This document shows, in pieces, positions 8,697 to 17,486 of a stretch of 64,000 nt of DNA. Source of the stretch: JAFGRR01 sp964563855 (GTDB lineage: Bacteria; Planctomycetota; Phycisphaerae; UBA1845; Fen-1342); assembly GCA_964563855.1 (NCBI GenBank), contig CAZLYU010000011.1, positions 1-64,000 of the forward strand, in the 5' to 3' direction. The translations under genes and the position numbers were made by a program. The notes below the pieces were generated by a model. The model was not told the origin of the DNA, searched no databases, and saw only the letters and a list, made by a program, of their open reading frames with translations. Position 1 is the first letter of the stretch; each line of letters starts with the position of its first letter.

Positions 8697-10439
8697 CTAC
8701 TCCCCATCCGGAACGATCCGCACGCCCACCAGCGTGATATCGTCCGCCTGCTCGGAAAGACCCACAAACCGCCGAATCTCCCACATCACCCCTTGCAGCG
8801 CCGCCTCCGGCTCCAAGTGACCGTGCTTCTGCAGCGCCTCATGCAGCCGCTGCCGTCCAAACAACTCCCCCTGAAAGCTCGCCGCATCAATCGCCCCATC
8901 GCTGTAAAACAGAACGAAATCCCCCGGCTCGAGGTCGAGCGTGTGCGCGTGATACTCGACATCCGGATCCAGCCCCAGCACCAGATCCCCCTCATCAACC
9001 ACCCGCACCGCCCCGCCGCGCAGCAGCAGCAACGGCTCATGCCCCGCACTGCACCACTCCAGCCGACGCCCATCCAGCGTCACCGCCGCCACCACCATCG
9101 TCACAAACTCGCTCGGCGTCGTCTCGCGGCACACGTGCCGGTTCAGCCGCGCAAAGAGCTGCGACAACTGCACGCACGACTCCACGCTCGCATGCATCGC
9201 ACCCCTCACCGACGCCCCCAGCAACGCCGCCGGCACACCCTTCCCCACCACGTCCGCCACGATCGCCGCCGGTCGTCCGTCACACCACGACACAAAGTCG
9301 CAAAAATCGCCGCTCACCAGCCGACTCGCCGAAAACACCCGACTCATCTGAATCAGCGGATGCCGCGGCGGACTCGTCGAAAACATCCGCTGCTGCACCG
9401 TCCCCGCCAGACGCAGCTCACGCTCCGTCTCCGCCGCCCGCAATCGCTCATCCAGCAGCCGCGCGTTCACGATCGCCACCGCCGCTTGCGAAGCCACCGC
9501 CTTCAGCAACTCCCGCTGCGGTCCGCGAAAACGCCGCACATGGTCGGCGTAAACGCGCATCACCCCGATCGGCCGACCGCGATACAGCATGCCCGCCGTG
9601 AGAATGCTCACGATGCCCTCACGCTTCAGCGACTCCGGATCGCGCATCCGCGGATCCGTCTGCGCGTTCTCCACATAAACGAGCTGCCCCTCCAGCGCCT
9701 CGTGATCGATCGGGCTGTCGTCCCGCAAAATGCGACGCCGACTGCGATACATTTCCGAGAGGCTGTGCGTCGCCGCGATCTGCAGCCGACGCGTCTGCGG
9801 GTTGTACAGCCGCAGGCTGCAAAAGCGACACCGCATCACCTGCGCCGTCTGCGCCACGATGCGATCCAGCACGATCTGCAGCGACTGATCCCCCGTCAGC
9901 ATCGCCGCGATGTCGCCCATCAACGACAGCTCTTCCGTCGCGTGCACAAACCGCGACTGGCGCCGACACCAATCCGTCAGCAACCGCGCCGCCCAACGCA
10001 CCAGCCGTATCGGCCGGCCATCCGCTGACGGCTCCAATACCGGCAGCGTCAGATACGCCGAGTGAATCGCCACCGCGTCCGCACGCTCCGCCCACCGCTC
10101 CCGCGGCGGCTCCGCGCCCGACAAGCGCATCTCGCCCAGCGACACAAACCCCGCCGTCGATTGGTCGACAAACACCGGCGCCACCACATCCACCCCGCCA
10201 TGAAACTGGTGCAACGCGATCTGCGCCGGCGGCTCGTCCGCCGGCAGCCGCAGATACTCGAGCTGCGCCGGCAAACGATCCGTCGGTCGCCCCACCAGCG
10301 CCGCGTACGTGCTCGTCTCCCCACCCTCCGCGATCAGTACACCCCGCGGGTCATACAGCGACACGTGCAGACCGCTCGCCCGCGCCAGACCGCTGGCGAA
10401 GTCTTCAAGCAGAGCGGCGTCAACCAGTTCGCGCAGCAT
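8697..10439 (-). CDS. PocR-like sensor / GAF / SpoIIE-type PP2C phosphatase
   Basis: A 580-residue signalling phosphatase. Residues 1-105 (starting LRELVDAALLEDFASGLAR) resemble a PocR-type ligand-binding domain, with the GGVDVVAPVFVDQ strand. Residues about 165-325 form a GAF domain. The C-terminal half is a SpoIIE/PP2C phosphatase with SGDFCDF, VADVVGKGVPAALLG, SAGHEPLLLL, FYSDGAIDA and a final ADDITLVGVRI, supplying the Asp residues for the metals. Such proteins usually dephosphorylate anti-sigma antagonists in partner-switching stress systems. No anti-sigma or STAS gene is adjacent. The ATG at 10439 matches the domain start, and longer upstream ORF sequence runs toward the divergent ypdA gene and is ignored. 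The PocR call is weaker than the other two domains. Confidence 0.88.
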   Translation of the reverse strand: MLRELVDAALLEDFASGLARASGLHVSLYDPRGVLIAEGGETSTYAALVGRPTDRLPAQLEYLRLPADEPPAQIALHQFHGGVDVVAPVFVDQSTAGFVSLGEMRLSGAEPPRERWAERADAVAIHSAYLTLPVLEPSADGRPIRLVRWAARLLTDWCRRQSRFVHATEELSLMGDIAAMLTGDQSLQIVLDRIVAQTAQVMRCRFCSLRLYNPQTRRLQIAATHSLSEMYRSRRRILRDDSPIDHEALEGQLVYVENAQTDPRMRDPESLKREGIVSILTAGMLYRGRPIGVMRVYADHVRRFRGPQRELLKAVASQAAVAIVNARLLDERLRAAETERELRLAGTVQQRMFSTSPPRHPLIQMSRVFSASRLVSGDFCDFVSWCDGRPAAIVADVVGKGVPAALLGASVRGAMHASVESCVQLSQLFARLNRHVCRETTPSEFVTMVVAAVTLDGRRLEWCSAGHEPLLLLRGGAVRVVDEGDLVLGLDPDVEYHAHTLDLEPGDFVLFYSDGAIDAASFQGELFGRQRLHEALQKHGHLEPEAALQGVMWEIRRFVGLSEQADDITLVGVRIVPDGE

Positions 10440-10543
10440 CGTCAAAGTCCCACCCGTGCAGCCCACACGGGGAGCCGACAGTAGCGGCGCGCGGCTGCGC
10501 GTGCAAAAGCCGACCACCCATCCCAACACGCTACGATCCAACC

Positions 10544-11677
10544 ATGCAAGACACCGACATCGCCATCGTCGGCGCCGGCCCCATCGGCATCGAACTCGCC
10601 ATCGCCCTCCGCCGCGCCAACGCCGACTACGTGCACTTCGAAGCCGGCCAGATCGGCGAAACGATCATGGGCTATCCACGCAACGCCACCTTCTTCTCCA
10701 GCCCCGAACGACTCTCGCTCGCCGGCGTGCAGATTCAAACCCCCGGCCAGGAGAAGATCACCGGAGAACAATACCTCGCCTACCTGCGTTCGCTCGTGTT
10801 GCAGTTCGATCTTCCGATCCAAACATACCAACGCGTCACACGCATCGAACGCGACCCGCGCGAAGACCGCCTCATCCTCACCTCGCAATCACGCGACGCC
10901 CAACACACCACCCGCTGCCGACGCCTCGTCCTCGCCATCGGCGACATGGCCGGCCCACGCACGCTCGGCATCCCCGGCGAAAATCTCCCCCACGTCAGCC
11001 ACTTCTTCACCGACCCGCATCAATACTTTCAACAGCGCCTGCTCATCGTCGGCGGACGCAACTCAGCCGCCGAGGCCGCCCTGCGCTGCTATCGCGCCGG
11101 CGCCCACGTTAGCCTCAGCTATCGCGGCGCCGAGCTGAACGAACGCGTCAAAAGCTGGATCCGCCCCGAGGTGATGTCGCTCGCCCGGCACGGACGCATC
11201 GAAGCCCACTTCAACACCACTCCAATCAGCATCACCCCCACCACAGTCGAACTGGCCGCCTGCCGCGCCGCCGCCGAGCCCAACGCCGCCGCCGAGCCCG
11301 ACGCCGCTGCCGGCGCCGCGCCCTGCGCCATCGAAGCCGCCAAGCCCGACACCATCCCCGCCGACTTCGTCTTGCTGCTCACCGGCTACGAGCCCGACCT
11401 GTCACTCTTCCGCATGCTCGCGTGCGATATCGACGAAGAAAACGCCCGCCCCCTCGTCGACCCCAACACCTTCGAAACCACCACCCCAAACGTCTTCGTC
11501 GCCGGCACCGCCTTCGGCGGCAACCGACAGCGCTACACCGTCTTCATCGAAAACGCCCACAAACACGTCGCCGCCCTCACCAAACACTTCACCGGCAAGA
11601 CGATGGGCGAACTGGGCCTCGCACCCTACGAATCAATGCACACCAACAACAAACGCGAAGACGTACTGGAGCGCTAA
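10544..11677 (+). CDS. ypdA: YpdA/Bdr-type FAD-dependent thiol disulfide reductase
   Basis: A 377-residue flavoprotein of the YpdA family, known in Firmicutes as NADPH-dependent bacillithiol disulfide reductase. The N-terminus carries the FAD dinucleotide motif IVGAGPIGIELAIAL (residues about 6-20), then the family-typical MGYPRNATFFSSPERLSLAG. A second NAD(P) motif, LIVGGRNSAAEAAL, is near residue 167, and VFVAGTAFGG near the C-terminus closes the FAD site. An Ala/Glu-rich insert (about 240-262) is unusual. It is divergent from the SpoIIE phosphatase with 104 bases between starts. There is no SD. TACGAT six bases before the ATG could be a -10 box for a leaderless mRNA. Bacillithiol itself is not shown by this window. 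Confidence 0.88.
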   Translation: MQDTDIAIVGAGPIGIELAIALRRANADYVHFEAGQIGETIMGYPRNATFFSSPERLSLAGVQIQTPGQEKITGEQYLAYLRSLVLQFDLPIQTYQRVTRIERDPREDRLILTSQSRDAQHTTRCRRLVLAIGDMAGPRTLGIPGENLPHVSHFFTDPHQYFQQRLLIVGGRNSAAEAALRCYRAGAHVSLSYRGAELNERVKSWIRPEVMSLARHGRIEAHFNTTPISITPTTVELAACRAAAEPNAAAEPDAAAGAAPCAIEAAKPDTIPADFVLLLTGYEPDLSLFRMLACDIDEENARPLVDPNTFETTTPNVFVAGTAFGGNRQRYTVFIENAHKHVAALTKHFTGKTMGELGLAPYESMHTNNKREDVLER

Positions 11678-11840
11678 GGAGGCCGCGAGCACGCAAGGGT
11701 GAGCTTCTATACGCGAGCACCGCTCAAGGCCCAAATGTTGCTTCACGAACACCAGGCGCCCTGCCGATGGCGGATGGCATCGACAGTTCCTCGACCCAAC
11801 GCCAGAGCGCCCCCGAGGACGAAACGCCCGAAACAACAAA

Positions 11841-12244
<404 letters not shown>

Positions 12245-12248
12245 CCCC

Positions 12249-12254
12249 ATCATA
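12249..12254 (-). promoter_or_regulatory. -10 element of rnpB
   Basis: TATGAT on the minus strand ends five bases before the paired 5' end of RNase P RNA, the right place for a sigma-70 -10 box. I did not find a matching -35 at 16-18 bases, so this is a partial assignment. Confidence 0.45.
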
Positions 12255-12359
12255 CCCGCCACACCCCCCAGCGCCCCGCCGCCCGCTCAAACAGAGCACG
12301 AGCCGCCCCCCGCCGCTCCACTGCCGATTCAAATCGGTGTGCCGCGTGCTGCGGCGAGC

Positions 12360-14297
12360 TCACTCGACCGGCGTCCCGTCGGCGTCAGCGCCGTCTCCGG
12401 CGTCATCCCCCGTCAACAACAGCCGCGACTGCACGAAGTCGCTCGCGATCCGCACCACGACGAAGTAACCGTCGCGCTCACGCAGCCATGTCGCGTGCTC
12501 GGCGGCGAACGAGGCAACCTCCGCTTCCGGCGGCGCGCTGAATGGCGCCGGCCACCGCGCACCAGCCGCGAACGTCAGCCGATACGCCGGCCGGTCTGGC
12601 GTCGCGATGTAGAAGAAATGCTCCGCGCGACTGAGCGGTTCATGAAAGCGGAACTGCAGCGCCGTCACGCCCTGCTCGTCCGCCGCGATCACCGTGGTGT
12701 CGAATCGCTCGCCGGCGACGACGTCGCCCGCTTGCAGCGCTTCGCCCCCCCGCATGCCGTTGATCAGCATTCGCCCGGTCAGGCCGGCGAAGTAGCCTGG
12801 CGCCGCCGTTTCCAGCAGCAGCGTCCGCTCGTCGAGCTGCGTCAACGTGCTCGGCTGGGTCATCATCAGCGGGTGCGGCGCGAACGTCAGCACGTGGCCG
12901 GTGATGTCCGGCTGGTCATACTTCTCGCGTAGCGCGACCGGCGCATAGATCCCGCCGATTGGCCAGTTGATGAAGAATAGCTGCGCCCCTTCAGGCAACG
13001 TTGGCGTGGTTTCGCGAATGTCGGCGTACAGCAGTTGCTCGCTGCGCACCACCCCGCGCCATGTGACGCGATAGACGAAGCTGGTCCAGAGCATGCCGGC
13101 GATAATCAATCCGACCACCACCGGCCGCCACACGCCGCGCAACCGACGGACGAGCACGGCCAGCATGACCGCATACGCGATCGCCGGCAGATAGCTGAAG
13201 TGCGGCATGATGAAGACCGGCACAACGGGGAGAAATCCGAGCAGCAGCCAGGTCGGCCAGACGAGCGCGGTGGGTTCGCGTCGCGCGGCCCAGGCGTAGA
13301 CGCCAAACGCCAGCAGCAGCATCACCCCGAGCGCGACGTGCTGCCATCCGAGTTGCATTGCTTCGACGCCGGTGCCGACGCCCAGAAACATCGGCGTTTG
13401 CCAGATCTGCGCGACCAGGAGGTGGGCCAGTTTGGTCAGCGCCCACAGCACATACGCGGGACCTTCAGGAGTGGTGAAGTAGATATTGGGTGCGTCGCGA
13501 TTTGGGAAGATCAGCAGACGCCAGCCCAGGTAGACAGCGGTCGCGAGCGCGAGCAGCGCGTGCAGCTTCCACCGGCGGCGCAGCGTTGCAAAGCCGCCGA
13601 GCGACCAATCAATGACGAGGACGAGCGGCGCGAAGATGACGGCCGACTCGCGCGCGAACAAGGCCGCGAGCCACAACCCGGCGGCGGCCAGCATCCACCC
13701 CGCACGCAGCCGAGGTGTTTCACGTGAAACACGCGCAGCGGGTCGCCAGCCGTGCGCCGCGATGGCGTAGCACAACACCGCCGCCGCGAACAGACAGCCC
13801 CCCACGAGCGCATTGCGGGCGGCGATCCAACTGACGGCGTAGACGGCGTGTCCGTTGATCACGAACACAACCCCGGCAAAAAACGCCAGCGGCGCGCTGC
13901 CGAGCGCCCACAGCGCGAGCGCAAACACCAGCGCCGCCGTCGCCCAATGCCAGATGAGCGCAGCGGCGTGGACGCCGATCGGGTTGCCGCCGGTGATGAC
14001 GTACTCGACCTTCATCGCCAACATCGAGACGGGTCGTGCATAGCGCCACTGCAGGGGTTGCTCTTGCCACCAGAGATTGTTGAGCGGTCCGGGGAGGTCG
14101 AACGTCGCGGCTTCGGTCAGCCCGGCGGGCGTCCAGGGGTAGTCGCGCAGGGTGGCGCGGTGCCAGTGATCATCGAAGAACAGTCCGTCGTTCAAACTCC
14201 AGCCGTGCACGATGAACACCGCGAGGGCGAGTCCGGCCAGCGCGAGCACTGCGTGGCGTGTGGTGCGCGACTTTGTGGGCCGGCCAGCGGCGTTCAT
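12360..14297 (-). CDS. GT39-like polytopic membrane protein
   Basis: A 645-residue integral membrane protein with about ten hydrophobic segments through residue 400, then a soluble C-terminal domain of about 230 residues. The first loop has LNDGLFFDDHWHRATL, placing acidic residues after the first membrane helix as in dolichyl/undecaprenyl-phosphate-dependent glycosyltransferases (GT39/PMT, TMTC group). ARPVSMLAM and WHWATAALVFALALW follow. By family it would transfer a sugar from a lipid carrier on the outer face of the membrane. Acceptor is unknown. It is the last gene of the eight-gene cluster, and its ATG overlaps the stop of the hydrolase gene as ATGA, implying coupled translation. GT assignment is by architecture, not by a decisive motif. 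Confidence 0.75.
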   Translation of the reverse strand: MNAAGRPTKSRTTRHAVLALAGLALAVFIVHGWSLNDGLFFDDHWHRATLRDYPWTPAGLTEAATFDLPGPLNNLWWQEQPLQWRYARPVSMLAMKVEYVITGGNPIGVHAAALIWHWATAALVFALALWALGSAPLAFFAGVVFVINGHAVYAVSWIAARNALVGGCLFAAAVLCYAIAAHGWRPAARVSRETPRLRAGWMLAAAGLWLAALFARESAVIFAPLVLVIDWSLGGFATLRRRWKLHALLALATAVYLGWRLLIFPNRDAPNIYFTTPEGPAYVLWALTKLAHLLVAQIWQTPMFLGVGTGVEAMQLGWQHVALGVMLLLAFGVYAWAARREPTALVWPTWLLLGFLPVVPVFIMPHFSYLPAIAYAVMLAVLVRRLRGVWRPVVVGLIIAGMLWTSFVYRVTWRGVVRSEQLLYADIRETTPTLPEGAQLFFINWPIGGIYAPVALREKYDQPDITGHVLTFAPHPLMMTQPSTLTQLDERTLLLETAAPGYFAGLTGRMLINGMRGGEALQAGDVVAGERFDTTVIAADEQGVTALQFRFHEPLSRAEHFFYIATPDRPAYRLTFAAGARWPAPFSAPPEAEVASFAAEHATWLRERDGYFVVVRIASDFVQSRLLLTGDDAGDGADADGTPVE

Positions 14298-15883
14298 TCG
14301 AGGTAACCCAGCGCACGCAGCCGCGCTTCGACCTGTCCCTGCTCGTCAGCCGAGACCGACAACGACGCGGCCGCGATCGCGGGCGCCGCACAGAAGTCGT
14401 CCGCAAGCGATCGCATTTCGTCGCACCGTTGCGGCTGCTGCGTCGCGAGGTTGACGCGTTCGCGCGGGTCCGCTTGCAGGTCGTAGAGTTCGATCGGCAG
14501 TTCGGCGTTGTGCGGGCCGTAGCTGAACTTCCATTGCTCGGTGCGCACGCCGCGAATCTCCAGATCGCGCGGCAGTCCGGACACCGAGACGAAGGCGGGC
14601 TTGGGCGTCCATGGCTGCTGGTCGAATAGGGGTTGTAGCGAGCGGCCTGGGGCGTCATCCACGGTCGGAAGGCCGAGGAGGTCAAGCAGCGTTGGCAGAA
14701 TGTCGACCTGGCGCACCATGTGTGAGGTGCGTTGCGGCGTGAGGCGCTGAGGCCAGCGAATCACGAGCGGCACGCGGACGAGCGCGTCGTAGACGTGCAG
14801 CATGTGGCCCTCGTCGAGGTTGTGACGGAACGAGTTGAGCCACATGCGCAGATGCATGTCGAGCAAGCGGTCCTGGCCGATGCGCCGCAGCAGTCGCTGG
14901 AGTTTGCCTTCGGCACGGTTGGCGTCGAGCAGGCCGGCGCGTTTGATCATCGCGGTCAGCTTGCGCGGGACGCCGAGCGCGAACAGGTCGCGTAGTGTGA
15001 GCCAGGGGGTGAGGGTGGCGAGGACGAGGCGATCGCGCCAGGCGGACCGTCGGCCGTCGCGGACGCGCTGTCGGAGGTCGTCGAGGCTGAGGTCGCGCAA
15101 CATAGCGGCGCCGACGCCGTAGAACTGTTGGAGCATGCTCGGTCCGGCCCAGCCGGCGAGATCGGCTGGGATGAGGCCGCGGGCGTCGTCGGCCAAGAGG
15201 GCCTGTCGGGCGTAGTCGACGGCGGTTCCGGGGAGGTATGGCTCGTCGGCGAGTTTTTCGCCGTGGTCGCCGGTGAAGATGACGACCGTGTCGTCGCTGA
15301 GCGCGTCGAAGATGCGACCGAGTTGCTGATCGAGGGCCGAGATGCTGCGCTCGTAGCTGTCGGCGCCATAGTCGGGTTTGTCGTAGTCGGCGGGAACCTG
15401 GCGCTCGGGGTGGAGCTCCCACAAGTGCAGCATGACGAACCACGGCGCCTGGTAGGCTTCGCCGCGGAGGCGGGCGATGAGATCGTCGCCCCAACTGGTG
15501 TGGAGATAGTCGAGGGGTGCGCGGTACTCATATTTTTTGAAGCCGCGGTTGAGTCCCATCTCGGGCAAGAGCGGGCCGGTTGCTTCGGCGTAGGTGTGGT
15601 AGCCGGCGTCGGCCAGTCGGTTGGTGAGCAATTCGACGCTGTCGGGCAGTTGATAGCCCCAGACGGTGTGCACGCCATGCTCGGGGCTGTAGCGCGCGGT
15701 GAGGAGCGAGGAGAAGCTGGGGGTGGTACACGCTTTCTCGACGATGCACGTATCCGCGACGGCGCTGGCTGCGCAGAGGCGGTCGAAGTGGGGCGTGACC
15801 GTGCGGCGATTGGCGGCGAGGTAGCGATCGGCCCGCGCGCAGTCGACGACGATCAGGAGAATATTCGGCTGAGAAACACCCAT
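14294..15883 (-). CDS. Alkaline-phosphatase/sulfatase superfamily hydrolase with Thr at the nucleophile position
   Basis: A 529-residue protein from the ATG at 15883 (MGVSQPNILLIVVDCARADR). The open frame continues upstream only because it lies opposite the reductase gene. Metal-ligand motifs are VVDCARAD (Asp13, Asp18) and FTGDHGEKLADE, with a further AFVSVSGLP segment near the end. In true sulfatases the nucleophile motif is C-x-P-S-R. Here the matching stretch is ACTTPSFSSLLTARYSPEHG, with Thr53 at the Cys position and Phe instead of Arg. That argues for a phosphodiesterase or phosphotransferase-type activity (as in LtaS or OpgB, which use Thr) rather than a formylglycine sulfatase. No signal peptide or membrane segment is evident, so it may be cytosolic. 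It overlaps the reductase gene by 31 bases upstream and the GT39-like gene downstream. Confidence 0.85.
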   Translation of the reverse strand: MGVSQPNILLIVVDCARADRYLAANRRTVTPHFDRLCAASAVADTCIVEKACTTPSFSSLLTARYSPEHGVHTVWGYQLPDSVELLTNRLADAGYHTYAEATGPLLPEMGLNRGFKKYEYRAPLDYLHTSWGDDLIARLRGEAYQAPWFVMLHLWELHPERQVPADYDKPDYGADSYERSISALDQQLGRIFDALSDDTVVIFTGDHGEKLADEPYLPGTAVDYARQALLADDARGLIPADLAGWAGPSMLQQFYGVGAAMLRDLSLDDLRQRVRDGRRSAWRDRLVLATLTPWLTLRDLFALGVPRKLTAMIKRAGLLDANRAEGKLQRLLRRIGQDRLLDMHLRMWLNSFRHNLDEGHMLHVYDALVRVPLVIRWPQRLTPQRTSHMVRQVDILPTLLDLLGLPTVDDAPGRSLQPLFDQQPWTPKPAFVSVSGLPRDLEIRGVRTEQWKFSYGPHNAELPIELYDLQADPRERVNLATQQPQRCDEMRSLADDFCAAPAIAAASLSVSADEQGQVEARLRALGYLE

Positions 15884-16890
15884 TTTTTGTACCGACCTAC
15901 CGGCGTGCGTGATCGACTCAGCCAGACGCGGAAGCGTCGCATGCCTTCCTCGAAGCTGACTTGCGGCCGCCAGCCGAGATCGTGGCGGATGCGGCGCGCA
16001 TCGACAAGTTGATCGACGCCCATGAGCGCGACTCCGGAGCGGGTGATGACGGGCTCGAATCCACCGGCGGCGGCGACCCACTCCGCCCAGCCGGCTGCGA
16101 AGATGCTGACGGGCAAGCCGGGCCCGGTCCATGTGGGCGGGAAGTGCAGGGACGTGAGATGTTGATCGAGGAAGTCGCGCTGGGTGACGCGCTCGTCGCT
16201 GGCGGCGTCGTAGATTCCGCAGGCTTGGGGGTCGAGCGCGGCGCTCCAGATCGCGTGGGCGGCGTCGTCGACGTAGATGGTTGCGATGCGATTTTCGCCG
16301 CGCCCGGTGGTGAACATGCGATCCTGCCGGGAGTAGTAGTATTTGAGTTGCCGAATGAGGGCGTGGTTGCCGGGTCCGTAGACGAAGGCGATGCGCACGA
16401 TGGTCCAAGGTACGCCGGCGGCGTCGCAGGAGCGCATGACGAGGCGTTCGGCGTGGGCTTTCGCGATTCCGTAAAAATTAGGCGGTCGCGGTCGGACGGG
16501 TGTTCGGTCGGCGCAGACGCCGCGGACGGGGTCTGTATTGCTGTAAACCACAGCGGAGCTGACGTAGACGAAGCGTGCTGGGCGTCGCGGCAGTGCGACG
16601 GCGAGGAGGTTTCGGGTGGTGTCGACGGTTCCGGCTTTGAAAGCGGGCCATCCGCCGCCGAGGCTGACGTGGGCGGCGGCGTGGACGACGGCGGCGCCGG
16701 GGGTGACGAATGCAGACAAAGAGGCGGCGTCGTCGAGGGATCCGGGGACGACGGTGATGCGTAGGTCGTTGAAGCGTGGCGCCGCGTTTGGGCGGCGCAC
16801 GAGGGCGCGGACGTTGGAAACGGTTTCGGGGATGCTGCGGACGAGCGCTGATCCGAGAAAGCCGGTGGCGCCGGTCAGAGCGACGTTCAT
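15853..16890 (-). CDS. NAD(P)-dependent epimerase/dehydratase-family reductase (3beta-HSD/OleD-like)
   Basis: A 345-residue extended short-chain dehydrogenase. It has the Rossmann motif GATGFLGSAL (residues 7-16), VVHAAAHVSL (68-77), SSAVVYSN (111-118) and the catalytic Tyr140-x3-Lys144 in NFYGIAKAHAERL. The later IATIYVDDAAHAIW and GIYDAASDE segments are typical of the 3-beta-hydroxysteroid dehydrogenase/OleD branch. That makes reduction of a beta-keto acyl product of the neighbouring ketosynthase a reasonable guess. The ATG at 16890 overlaps the stop of the methyltransferase gene as ATGA. The long upstream frame is discarded because it lies in the shadow of that gene. Family is certain, substrate unknown. 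Confidence 0.88.
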   Translation of the reverse strand: MNVALTGATGFLGSALVRSIPETVSNVRALVRRPNAAPRFNDLRITVVPGSLDDAASLSAFVTPGAAVVHAAAHVSLGGGWPAFKAGTVDTTRNLLAVALPRRPARFVYVSSAVVYSNTDPVRGVCADRTPVRPRPPNFYGIAKAHAERLVMRSCDAAGVPWTIVRIAFVYGPGNHALIRQLKYYYSRQDRMFTTGRGENRIATIYVDDAAHAIWSAALDPQACGIYDAASDERVTQRDFLDQHLTSLHFPPTWTGPGLPVSIFAAGWAEWVAAAGGFEPVITRSGVALMGVDQLVDARRIRHDLGWRPQVSFEEGMRRFRVWLSRSRTPVGRYKKWVFLSRIFS

Positions 16891-17468
16891 CGCTGCTTGG
16901 CGGTCAGGCGCGGCAGCCAGCGTGGGGTTGTGCGCATGTAGGTGCGGTAGGCCTGCCCGAAGCGGCGCTCGAGGAGCGGTTCTTCGAGCCAGATGACCTG
17001 GAGGTGGGCGAGGGGTATGGCGATGAGGAAGAGCAGCGCGATGCCGGTGGATGAGTACGCCAGGGCCAAGCCGAGGAAGCAGACCACGAGGCTGCCGGCG
17101 ATGGGATTGCGTGCGTATCGGAACGGGCCGCTGGCGACGAACTCGGCGGGCGGGTCGAACTCGACGTAGGCGCCGCGTCCGCGGGCGCTGAGCAGATAGG
17201 ACGCGTAAAGATAGAGGGCGAGCGACACGCCGAAGATGAGCCAACCGAGTGTGCGGAGCGGGATACCGACTTCGACGCGCCATGTGGGGAGGGCGACATC
17301 GAGCCGAAAGGCGAGCCAGGGTAGCGCGACGAGCATGACCGCGAGGAAGGCGGCGGCGTACGCGAGCATGCGCACGGGGAGCGGGATGCGGCTGAGCTTA
17401 TGGACAAGCGGGTTGTGTGAACTGGCTTCGGTTTGGGCCACCGGGCTGCGCGACACTTTCTGGGGCAA
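16887..17468 (-). CDS. Isoprenylcysteine methyltransferase-like integral membrane methyltransferase
   Basis: A 193-residue membrane protein with four to five hydrophobic helices (from about residue 34 to 160). It carries the ICMT/phospholipid methyltransferase signature: GPFRYARNPIAGS (about residues 117-129) for SAM binding, and the C-terminal EEPLLERRFGQAYRTYMRTTPRWLPR. Bacterial members methylate carboxyl groups or lipid-like substrates at the membrane. Within the cluster it could esterify the free carboxylate of an acyl product or methylate another lipid group, which is an inference. It ends in an ATGA overlap with the reductase gene and begins 18 bases after the ketosynthase stop. Confidence 0.87.
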   Translation of the reverse strand: MPQKVSRSPVAQTEASSHNPLVHKLSRIPLPVRMLAYAAAFLAVMLVALPWLAFRLDVALPTWRVEVGIPLRTLGWLIFGVSLALYLYASYLLSARGRGAYVEFDPPAEFVASGPFRYARNPIAGSLVVCFLGLALAYSSTGIALLFLIAIPLAHLQVIWLEEPLLERRFGQAYRTYMRTTPRWLPRLTAKQR

Positions 17469-17486
17469 AGGCGATGCGGGCGGCGC

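Noticed and set aside
15884..16408. N-terminal extension of the sulfatase-like frame upstream of 15883
   Set aside because: The extension is Arg-rich and lies antisense-in-frame over the reductase gene. The family N-terminus NILLIVVD starts just after ATG 15883.
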